Shown: positions 32,412-39,758 of the stretch, in pieces
Position numbering within the stretch: the first letter of the stretch is position 1
How the letters are laid out: each line of letters begins with the position of its first letter
From: Pseudomonadota bacterium
GTDB taxonomy: Bacteria; Pseudomonadota; Alphaproteobacteria; UBA828
Length of the DNA: 44,346 bases
Direction: 5' to 3'
Assembly: GCA_027624955.1 (NCBI GenBank)
Contig: JAQBTG010000033.1
Span: 1 to 44,346, forward strand
The notes under the pieces: model-generated
Seen by the model: the letters and a program-made list of their open reading frames with translations, nothing else
Database searches by the model: none
Told to the model about the DNA's origin: nothing
Translations under genes and position numbers: made by a program

Positions 32412-33209
32412 TTACGAACCGCCGCCTTTGAAATTTGGCGCGCGTTTTTCAAGAAAAGCATCTACTGCCTCATGATGGTCTTTGCCCATCGCCAGAACGC
32501 CATAATTTGAGGCTCCGATATCGAGGCTTGTTGACAGATCAGTCGCCTGCCCGGCGCGGACGGCGCGTTTAATCGCGCGGATCGATTGTGTCGGCCCGGC
32601 GGCAAGGCGCTCCGCCAGGGCCCGTGCAAACGGCATCAGCTCGTCGTCGGGCAGTGCCTTGTTGACCAGACCGATGCGTTCGGCTTCGTCGCCATCGATA
32701 AAATCGCCGGTCCACAGCATTTCCAACGCTCGCGCCTTGCCGATAATGCGCGGCAAAAAATATGCGCCGCCAGCGCCCGGCAGCAGAGCGAGCTTGACGT
32801 AGGTTTCAGCGAATTTTGCCGACCGCGCGGCGTAGCGCAGGTCGCACATCAAGGCCAAATCGAGGCCGGCGCCGGTCGCCGCGCCGTTAATCGCGGCAAT
32901 CACCGGCTTGTCCATATTTTCAAGAATGCGGGGGATACGGTGGACATGGCCGATCAGCTCGTCCTTGCGTTCTTGCGGGCCGCTTTCCTGTCCCTGCTTC
33001 ATCAGTTCATCGATATCCCCGCCGCTGCAAAATGCCTTGCCGGCGCCGGTGATCAGAACCACATGCACGTCGGCGCGCGCGGCGCTTTCTTCGAGACGCG
33101 CTGCCCATTCATCGATCATGGCCAAGGTGAAGGCATTGCGCCGCTCGGGCCTATTCAACGTGATGGTGGCGACACGATCCGCCACTGCAAACAAAATATC
33201 TCCAGCCAT
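32412..33209 (-). CDS. Enoyl-CoA hydratase/isomerase-family (crotonase) protein (2)
   Basis: A 265-residue crotonase of the usual length, with NRPERRNAF (19-27), the oxyanion segment FCSGGDIDEL (60-69) and NGAATGAGLDLAL (108-120). As in the other crotonase of the window, the Glu144 position of rat hydratase is not Glu (Tyr137), while Glu163 in ALEMLWTG matches Glu164. The resemblance is to PaaG-type isomerases as much as to hydratases. GGGGAG lies upstream of the ATG. The gene lies five bases after the acyl-CoA synthetase stop and belongs with it and the two acyl-CoA dehydrogenases in a CoA-ester oxidation module. Confidence 0.87.
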   Translation of the reverse strand: MAGDILFAVADRVATITLNRPERRNAFTLAMIDEWAARLEESAARADVHVVLITGAGKAFCSGGDIDELMKQGQESGPQERKDELIGHVHRIPRILENMDKPVIAAINGAATGAGLDLALMCDLRYAARSAKFAETYVKLALLPGAGGAYFLPRIIGKARALEMLWTGDFIDGDEAERIGLVNKALPDDELMPFARALAERLAAGPTQSIRAIKRAVRAGQATDLSTSLDIGASNYGVLAMGKDHHEAVDAFLEKRAPNFKGGGS

Positions 33210-33214
33210 GTAAT

Positions 33215-35326
33215 TTACGCTCCCCTGCTTTCACATGTCACGATGAGCGCGTCGAGCGCCATCAGCCCCTCGCCTTCCTCATAAACCACCACCGGGTTGA
33301 GGTCGAGTTCTTGAATGCGGTCTCGGTTGCGCGCGGCGAAGAAACTGAGTTGAACCAGGAGGTCCACGAGCGCCTCTATATCGGCGGACCGCCTCCCGGC
33401 GCCACCGCTAAGCCGGGCGAACCCGCGAAGTGAAACGATCAACGCACGCGCGCGTGCGACGCCGAAAGGCGCCGGCGCCCACGCCACATCGCCAGCAATC
33501 TCTACGTCCGTGCCACCGAAGCCGACCATGACGAGCGGGCCGAAGGTTTCATCGCGCGCGATGCCGGCAATCATCTCAACGCCTTTGGGTGCCATCTTTT
33601 GCACCAACACGCCGTCGAGCACGATTTCATCCGGCAGGTTCGAGACCTGCTCGAATGCGCGCCGCACGTGCCGCTCGCCTTCAACATTAAGCGCCACGCC
33701 GCCGGCGGCGCTCTTATGGGTTAGCTGTGGAGATTGTGCCTTTAACGCTACCGCGCCCTTCAGTGCTTCAGCGGCAGCAACTGCGTCATCAGCAGCCTGA
33801 ACGAGTCGCGCTGCGGGCATGGCGATACCGAGCGCCGCCAGATAGGGCGCGGCGGACCATTCCGTCAGCACCGCCTTGCCCTCAGGCAGGGCTGGCGTTT
33901 GCAGCTCCGCAGGCAATGTATCGGCGGCGCGAAGTTCAAGAAAGGCGGCGTAATCTGCCATTGCCTGGAGCGCCCGGGCGTTGCCTCGAACCGAGGTGTA
34001 GCACGGTATTCCCGTGGCAGAGAGATGCGCCAAGGCATCGCCATGCGGCATGGTGTAGGAGTGATACATCAGCGGCTTTTCCCAGCGCGCTTGAATGCGC
34101 GTGAGCTGCGCTTCTTCCGCGGCAATCATTGTTGCTTCGGCCATCGATGCGGCGACGATCACGCTGTCGATTTGCGGCGAATCATAGAGCCGCTCGATGG
34201 CAGCAACATTGCCGCCCTGCTCCAGCGCTTGCGCGGTGATGTCCACCGGATTCGAAACGCCGCCATAATCCGGAATGAAGCTACGCAGATCGGTCTGCAC
34301 ATCGGTATCTAATTCGGGCACGCTCAGGCCCTGCCGTTCACAGGCATCGGCCAGCCACACACCGACACCGCCGCTGATTGTCACGATACCGACATTTCTG
34401 CCCTTCGGGAGCGGACAGGAAGTGAACGCAGCGGCGATATCGAGTAATTCGTCCTGATCGTCCGCGCGGATCACCCCGGCGTGACGAAATACCGCGTCAT
34501 AGGCGTGCGCGCCGCCCGTCAGGCTGCCGGTGTGCGACAGCGCGCCGCGCCGCGCCGCTTCCGAGCGGCCGAATTTTACCACGATCAACGGTTTGCCGAG
34601 CGCTGCCGCCTTCTCCGCTACGTCAAGAAATCCTGTGGCGCCGCGCAGTTGCTCGATTAAGAGGACAATGGCGCCAACCTCTTCCTTCTCCAACAGATGC
34701 TTGGTGAAATCGAGCAATCCCAAATGGCTCTCATTGCCGGTGCCCACCACATGGCTAAATGCGATGCCGCGCCGGATGCCCCGGTTATAGATCGCGAAGC
34801 CGAGACCACCGCTTTGCGAGACTATGGCGACGCGCCGCCGTGAGCCCGCGCCGGTGCGTGGAGTGTTGTCCAATTTGGTGCCGACGCTAAAGCTGGCGTT
34901 GAGGTTTATGCCGGTGTTGAGGAAGCCGGCGGTGTTGGGACCGCAAACGGCAATGCCGCGTGCCACCGCGATATCGCCGATTTGCGCTTGCAATTGCGCC
35001 GCGGCGTGACCGCTTTCGGCAAAGCCCGAGCTGAATATCACTGCGCCCCGGATGCCTGCGTCGGCGCATTCCTCTAGGGCAGCAGCCACGCGCTCGGCCG
35101 GGATCGCGATCAGCGCGAGATCAACCGGTTGGCCGATGGCGGCGATCGAGGCATAGGCGCGAAGGCCTTGGATTTCCGCATGCGCTGGATTGACCGGATA
35201 GATCGGGCCGCCATAGCCGCCGGCGAGAATCGCCGCGAGTATGCGCCCGCGTATTTTTCCAGCGTCCGGTGAGGCGCCGATAATCGCGATCGCGCGGGGC
35301 GACAGGAGGGCGTCGAGTGCGCTCAC
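33215..35326 (-). CDS. NDP-forming acyl-CoA synthetase (fused alpha-beta, ATP-grasp)
   Basis: A 703-residue acyl-CoA synthetase of the ADP-forming type, which makes a CoA ester from an acid, ATP and CoA through a phospho-histidine. The CoA-binding Rossmann domain comes first (SPRAIAIIGAS, residues 9-19), then two succinyl-CoA-ligase-like domains with the phospho-acceptor His265 in GALSHTGSLTGG. The C-terminal ATP-grasp domain (about 490-700) has VALKAQSPQLTHKS and LDLNPVVV. The start is taken as GTG 35326 with GAGGGA seven bases before it, 11 bases after the upstream stop; the frame is open further upstream only inside the neighbour. It supplies the substrate for the adjacent acyl-CoA dehydrogenases. 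Confidence 0.9.
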   Translation of the reverse strand: MSALDALLSPRAIAIIGASPDAGKIRGRILAAILAGGYGGPIYPVNPAHAEIQGLRAYASIAAIGQPVDLALIAIPAERVAAALEECADAGIRGAVIFSSGFAESGHAAAQLQAQIGDIAVARGIAVCGPNTAGFLNTGINLNASFSVGTKLDNTPRTGAGSRRRVAIVSQSGGLGFAIYNRGIRRGIAFSHVVGTGNESHLGLLDFTKHLLEKEEVGAIVLLIEQLRGATGFLDVAEKAAALGKPLIVVKFGRSEAARRGALSHTGSLTGGAHAYDAVFRHAGVIRADDQDELLDIAAAFTSCPLPKGRNVGIVTISGGVGVWLADACERQGLSVPELDTDVQTDLRSFIPDYGGVSNPVDITAQALEQGGNVAAIERLYDSPQIDSVIVAASMAEATMIAAEEAQLTRIQARWEKPLMYHSYTMPHGDALAHLSATGIPCYTSVRGNARALQAMADYAAFLELRAADTLPAELQTPALPEGKAVLTEWSAAPYLAALGIAMPAARLVQAADDAVAAAEALKGAVALKAQSPQLTHKSAAGGVALNVEGERHVRRAFEQVSNLPDEIVLDGVLVQKMAPKGVEMIAGIARDETFGPLVMVGFGGTDVEIAGDVAWAPAPFGVARARALIVSLRGFARLSGGAGRRSADIEALVDLLVQLSFFAARNRDRIQELDLNPVVVYEEGEGLMALDALIVTCESRGA

Positions 35327-35337
35327 GATAGATTCCC

Positions 35338-36342
35338 TCAGCCACCTGATCCGGTGACGTCCGGCCACAACGCCGCGCCGCCGCGCGCCGCGACCTCTGC
35401 GCCGAGACGAGAATTCCACTCGGCTTCGTTGCCGAATTCCTCGCGCCACGCCCACAACGCCTTGGTGTAGCGGTGCAAGTCATGCTCTTCGGTGAAGCCG
35501 ATGGCGCCGTGTAGCTGATGGGCGATGGCGGCGGCCTCACCCGCCGCTTCGCTGGCAGCCGCCTTGGCCGCCGCAACGGCGAGAAAATCAGGCGCGCCAA
35601 CCGCCGCTTCGACGGCCGCGCAGGCCGCCGCAACATGCCCGGCAAGGACCGCCAAATGATGCTGCACCGCTTGGAATTTGGCGATTGGCCGTCCGAATTG
35701 GCGGCGCTCGCCAGCATATTGCACCGTCATGGCAAGGATCCTCTCCAGCGCGCCGGCGATCTGCGCCGCGCGCAACAGCGCGGCCTGTTCTTGCACTACC
35801 GCCGGGGATACACCCGCGACGGCATGAACGGATGGAGTGTTATCGAAACGCACATCGTCGCGCGGCTCGCAGGCGATGTTCTGCCCTGGCGCGATATGTG
35901 CGCCCGCCAACTTGACAAGGGCCAAAGTGCCGCCCTCCGGACTATCCGAAATTACCGCGATATGCGCCGCATGGCGGGCCCAGGGAACGCGGCGTGCGGT
36001 GCCGGATAGAGAGCCGTTGGCAGAGATTGCGATAGGTTCGGCGGCATCCGCCACGGCAATCGTCAGCGCGCCATCCGGCACAGCAAGGCCGGCGCCCTCC
36101 AACAGAGAGACCGCAAGAATTGTTTCCGGCAGGGGAATCAGCGCGGCAAAGCGACCGGCGACCTGGCAGATGGCCACCGCGAATTCCGGCATGTCGGCGC
36201 GCTCGAAGCCTGCCGCGGTGACAGCGCGCCATAATGCGTCAGGCCATTCGCCAGCTTCAACGCGGCGAAACAGCGCCGGCGTTACATGATCGGTGAACAG
36301 CCGCTCCGCCGATTCAGTGAGAAGTTCTAACTCTGCGTTCAT
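35338..36342 (-). CDS. Acyl-CoA dehydrogenase-family protein, short partner subunit
   Basis: A 334-residue acyl-CoA dehydrogenase-fold protein, shorter than the usual about 380. The C-terminal helical part is typical (GERRQFGRPIAKFQAVQHHLA, then QLHGAIGFTEEHDLHRYTK). The N-terminal and middle parts are reduced, and the SEPxxGSD flavin-loop motif is not seen. Its ATG overlaps the stop of the full-length dehydrogenase gene (ATGA, four bases). Such tight pairs of one normal and one short gene are known from alpha2-beta2 dehydrogenases in actinobacterial steroid side-chain breakdown. A heteromeric enzyme here is a reasonable inference. Confidence 0.85.
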   Translation of the reverse strand: MNAELELLTESAERLFTDHVTPALFRRVEAGEWPDALWRAVTAAGFERADMPEFAVAICQVAGRFAALIPLPETILAVSLLEGAGLAVPDGALTIAVADAAEPIAISANGSLSGTARRVPWARHAAHIAVISDSPEGGTLALVKLAGAHIAPGQNIACEPRDDVRFDNTPSVHAVAGVSPAVVQEQAALLRAAQIAGALERILAMTVQYAGERRQFGRPIAKFQAVQHHLAVLAGHVAAACAAVEAAVGAPDFLAVAAAKAAASEAAGEAAAIAHQLHGAIGFTEEHDLHRYTKALWAWREEFGNEAEWNSRLGAEVAARGGAALWPDVTGSGG

Positions 36343-37511
36343 CGGAGGCCGAGCCCGCGCGCGATGATCGAACGCATGATCTCCGTGGTGCCGCCGCGCA
36401 AGGTGAAGGACGGCAGCCGGAGGAGCGCTTCCGCCAGCATGGCGGGGAAATCCGCCGAATTTCCGCCTGCGGTGATTGTAGGTTGAACGGGCAGCACGGC
36501 GCGCGCGGTTTCCACCACTTCGCGCTCGAACTTGTTGCCGAGTTCCTTGACGATGGCGGCTTCGACGTCAGGCGACTCGCCCGCCTGCAGCATCGCTGCA
36601 ACAGAAAGGGACATGCGCCGAAGCGTCCACAGCCTAGCGGTCAAGCGCCCGAGCGCCTCCGCCTGGCGGGCGTCAGGCGCGGGGCCGATTTCATCGACGA
36701 GTGCCTGGAAAATATGAAAATTACTGAGAAAGCGCTCCGGGCCACTGCGCTCATAGGCCAGTTCGCTGGTCACCTGCCGCCAACCCTCGCCTTCCTGGCC
36801 GATCAATCTGTCTAAAGGAATCTCAACATTGTCGAAGACGACTTCGTTGAACTCATGCGCGCCCAGCATGTTGACGATCGGATTGATCGTCACGCCGTCC
36901 TGACGGAGATCGATGAGAAACTGGCTGAGGCCGCCGTGACGGTCCTCGCCGGCATCTCCGGTACGGCACAATGTGATCATGTAATGATTGAGATGGGCAT
37001 TGCTGGTCCACACCTTGGCGCCGTTCAAGCGCCAGCCATGGGCGGTGCGCTCGGCGCGGGTGCGGACGGATGCGAGGTCGGAGCCTGAATCCGGCTCACT
37101 CATGCCAATCGAAAAAAAGCATTCACCAGCGGCGATGCGGGGAAGCAGCTCCGCGCGCTGGGATTGTGAGCCGAAGCGCAATAGGAGCGGGCCGCTTTGC
37201 CGGTCGGCGATCCAATGGGCGAAGACCGGGGCACCAGCCGCCAACAATTCCTCGGTGACGACATAGCGCTCGAGATGAGAACGCTCGCCGCCGCCATAAT
37301 GCTTCGGCCAGGTCATGCCGATCCAGCCTTTGTCGGCGATCTTGCGGCTGAATTCGGGCGAAAAACCGGCGCCGAAATCGCTGTTCGGAAGCCAAGGTTC
37401 CGCCGCCGATGATTCGGCGAGAAAGGCGCGCAATTCGGCGCGCAGTTCGGCTACCTCGTCGGGCAGGCGGGGCGGCGGAAAGCGCAGATTATTGGCGCTC
37501 AAGTGCGGCAC
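36339..37511 (-). CDS. Acyl-CoA dehydrogenase, main subunit
   Basis: A 390-residue FAD-dependent acyl-CoA dehydrogenase introducing an alpha-beta double bond into a CoA ester. Visible motifs are MTWPKHYGGG (about 66-75), FSIGMSEPDSGSDLA (FAD loop, about 132-146), KVWTSNA, and the C-terminal LRGGTTEIMRSIIARGLG. The position of the mammalian catalytic Glu before G-T is Gly here, so the base lies elsewhere or in the partner subunit, as in other members with GGT. The start is GTG 37511 with AAGGAG six bases upstream. It is coupled to the short dehydrogenase by ATGA and lies 57 bases after the hydroxyacid dehydrogenase gene. Confidence 0.9.
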   Translation of the reverse strand: MPHLSANNLRFPPPRLPDEVAELRAELRAFLAESSAAEPWLPNSDFGAGFSPEFSRKIADKGWIGMTWPKHYGGGERSHLERYVVTEELLAAGAPVFAHWIADRQSGPLLLRFGSQSQRAELLPRIAAGECFFSIGMSEPDSGSDLASVRTRAERTAHGWRLNGAKVWTSNAHLNHYMITLCRTGDAGEDRHGGLSQFLIDLRQDGVTINPIVNMLGAHEFNEVVFDNVEIPLDRLIGQEGEGWRQVTSELAYERSGPERFLSNFHIFQALVDEIGPAPDARQAEALGRLTARLWTLRRMSLSVAAMLQAGESPDVEAAIVKELGNKFEREVVETARAVLPVQPTITAGGNSADFPAMLAEALLRLPSFTLRGGTTEIMRSIIARGLGLR

Positions 37512-37568
37512 GGAATACTCCTTCTATCGCGTCAGAATGCGCGGGAAGCCGCCTCGCCGCAACTATGA

Positions 37569-38621
37569 TTAAGCGCCGAATCGCGCCTTAAGCGCCGCCA
37601 TTTTGCCTTGCCAATCGGCGTTGTTGGTGATGCTGCGGTTGACCAATCCGCGCGGCTCTGCGCCCTTCATGGTCGCGAATACTGCGGCAACATCAGCGGC
37701 GCCGATTCCGGCGAAACATTCATCCGTCCAGCACAGGCCATGCGGCGTGAGAATGACGTTCTCAAGCTGAAGCAGTGGATCGTCAGCTTCAGGTGGCTCC
37801 GGATCAAAAACATCGAGGCCGGCGCCAGCGATGGCACCAATCTGCAACGCCTTGGTCAACGCCTTTTGATCTACCGTCGGCCCGCGCGATGTATTGATTA
37901 GAAAGGCCGTCGGCTTCATCAGGGCGATTAACTCAGCGCTTACGATTTGATAGGTTTCGTCGTTGTACGGGCAGTTGACCGCGAGAACGTCCGACTCTCT
38001 TGCCAGCGTCTCTTTGTCGACCATGTGCACACCCAACTCTTTCGCCACGGCGGCGTCGGCATAGGGATCATGGGCGATGAACTTCATATCGAACGGCATC
38101 GCCATGCGGAACATCTCGGCGCCGATATTGCCGATCCCCATGGTGCCAAGGGTTTTGCCGACCAGACCGACACCCATATGGTCGATCTTCTTAGCAAAGC
38201 CTGCCGGCCCCTGGCGGGTCAGTTTGTCCTTGATCAGGAGCTTGCCGGTGCAGGCCAGCATCAGCGCGATAATCGACACCGCTACCGGCCGGCGCACGCC
38301 GTCCGGGGTGATGGTGAGCGCGATGCCGTTATCGGAACAAGCCGCTACATCGACGGTGTCATAGCCGACGCCGAAACGGGCGACATGGGCCAAGCGGCCG
38401 TCCGCCGGGACGCTCGCACGGTCAAAGCGCTGGCCCAACAGAATGAGCGCGTCATGGCCGGCCAATTCGGCGGCCGAGACAGGCCCGTCTCGGCTTTGCA
38501 AATATTGCCACTCGACATTCGCCATATCGTCGAGCGGGGTCATATCGAACATCGGAAAGGCCGGCGAACCATCAGGCTTAATGAAATCACTGCTGACGGC
38601 GATACGGAAATTATCCGCCAT
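37569..38621 (-). CDS. D-2-hydroxyacid dehydrogenase (NAD-dependent)
   Basis: A 350-residue D-isomer-specific 2-hydroxyacid dehydrogenase, reducing a 2-oxoacid or oxidising a D-2-hydroxyacid. The Rossmann motif is G162-x-G164-xx-G167 in GTMGIGNIGAEM. Catalytic Arg246 lies in NTSRGPTVD, Glu275 in VFDPEPP and His294 in LTPHGLCW. The DP motif after strand B (AHDPYAD) lies in the position that selects NAD. The start is ATG 38621, two bases after the aldolase stop, with AAGGG about nine bases upstream. Next to an HpaI aldolase, the natural role is handling a 2-oxoacid released by that aldolase (for example pyruvate, glyoxylate or tartronate semialdehyde-type products). Confidence 0.9.
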   Translation of the reverse strand: MADNFRIAVSSDFIKPDGSPAFPMFDMTPLDDMANVEWQYLQSRDGPVSAAELAGHDALILLGQRFDRASVPADGRLAHVARFGVGYDTVDVAACSDNGIALTITPDGVRRPVAVSIIALMLACTGKLLIKDKLTRQGPAGFAKKIDHMGVGLVGKTLGTMGIGNIGAEMFRMAMPFDMKFIAHDPYADAAVAKELGVHMVDKETLARESDVLAVNCPYNDETYQIVSAELIALMKPTAFLINTSRGPTVDQKALTKALQIGAIAGAGLDVFDPEPPEADDPLLQLENVILTPHGLCWTDECFAGIGAADVAAVFATMKGAEPRGLVNRSITNNADWQGKMAALKARFGA

Positions 38622-38623
38622 GA

Positions 38624-39424
38624 CTAACGCCCTTTCCGCTTGCGGCCGCCTTTGCAGGTGGCGCGTAGTTTGTCGGCACCCGCTTGCATGGTGGCTTGCA
38701 ACATCCACACATCGCCAGAATGGCAGATAAAATCGAACCCCTGCTTGAACAGGGCGCCCCCTACTTTGGCATCGGGTACCAAACGACCGAGGGATTTGTC
38801 ATACTTCTTGCATGCCGCCACGATCTTGCGGATCGCCGCCTTGAACTTTGGGTGGTCGAATTGCCCGGCGATGCCCATATCGGCGCTGAGATCAAAATGG
38901 CCGATCCACATGAGGTCGACACCCTTCATCGCGGCGATGGCTTCGGCGTTTTCCACGCCTTCCTCTGTTTCAATAAGGGCGCAAAAAGCCGTATCGCGAT
39001 TGGCGTCCCTCAGTTTCTTCATCACTGGGCCGGGCGCATAGCGGTCATGAGCGATTTGTAGCGCCACGCCGCGCCCGCCCTCGGGCGGATATTTGATAAA
39101 GCTGAGCAAACGTTTCACTTCTTCCGGCGAGCCAACCATCGGGAAGATGACGGCGCTGGCGCCAATATCAAGCACGCGCGCGGCATGGTGATATTCCTTG
39201 GACGGCGGGCGGACGATGACCGGCAAATCCGCCGCCTGCATGTAGCGCAAAACTTGCTTGATATCGCCGATGCTGAAGCCGCTATGCTCCATATCAACGA
39301 AAGCGAAATCGCATCCCGATGCCTTGAGGATTTGCCCGATTCCAGGTGTATTGAATTCGACCAAAAATGTTCCAACCTTGAGGCGGCTATGCTTTGTCAA
39401 ATTTTTGAACGCTGAATCAGCCAT
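38624..39424 (-). CDS. HpcH/HpaI-family class II aldolase
   Basis: A 266-residue TIM-barrel class II (metal-dependent) aldolase. Base His47 lies in VDMEHSGFS, pyruvate-binding Arg72 in IVRPPS, and metal ligands Glu152 in ALIETEEG and Asp178 in IGHFDLS. It splits a 2-oxo-4-hydroxy acid into pyruvate and an aldehyde, or a citramalyl-like substrate. The C-terminus is unusually basic (KGGRKRKGR). It lies 34 bases downstream of the ABM gene and two bases before the hydroxyacid dehydrogenase gene. Pfam family is secure; substrate is open. Confidence 0.9.
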   Translation of the reverse strand: MADSAFKNLTKHSRLKVGTFLVEFNTPGIGQILKASGCDFAFVDMEHSGFSIGDIKQVLRYMQAADLPVIVRPPSKEYHHAARVLDIGASAVIFPMVGSPEEVKRLLSFIKYPPEGGRGVALQIAHDRYAPGPVMKKLRDANRDTAFCALIETEEGVENAEAIAAMKGVDLMWIGHFDLSADMGIAGQFDHPKFKAAIRKIVAACKKYDKSLGRLVPDAKVGGALFKQGFDFICHSGDVWMLQATMQAGADKLRATCKGGRKRKGR

Positions 39425-39458
39425 TTGCTTTTTCCCTTTATGTTGTTGTGTCGAGTTT

Positions 39459-39758
39459 TCAGGCGTCGTTGCTGACGCGAAATTTCGTGAGTTTGCGGTC
39501 CGTCACCAGGCCGCTTACGCGGTCGCTGAAATCCTTGAAATGTGTGGATTGCAGATGTTCCTGGAACGCCGCTTCGTCGTCATAGGTCTCGTAGAGCGTG
39601 ATGCGGTTTTCTTCCTTGTTGGGTATCAGAACATCGAAGCATTGGCAGCCCGGCTCCTCGCGTTTCGAGGCCTCACCGTTTTTTAGGACTTCCTGGTGAA
39701 AAATGTCGAAGCTGCCTTCGAGCAGTTCGAATTCGACAATAATGGCAAAACGACTCAT
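39459..39758 (-). CDS. ABM-family (antibiotic biosynthesis monooxygenase-like) small protein
   Basis: A 99-residue ferredoxin-like-fold protein of the ABM/YgiN family. Visible are the first strand FAIIVEFELLEG, the central EEPGCQCFDVLI and the RITLYETYDDEAAFQEHLQSTHF stretch, with His68 and His73-type residues that line the pocket in relatives. Members act as cofactor-free oxygenases, isomerases or haem-degrading enzymes; YgiN oxidises quinols. Its ATG overlaps the stop of the upstream lactonase-like gene (ATGA), so it is translationally coupled and probably works on the same substrate or on a sugar-derived product. Catalytic function remains open. Confidence 0.88.
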   Translation of the reverse strand: MSRFAIIVEFELLEGSFDIFHQEVLKNGEASKREEPGCQCFDVLIPNKEENRITLYETYDDEAAFQEHLQSTHFKDFSDRVSGLVTDRKLTKFRVSNDA

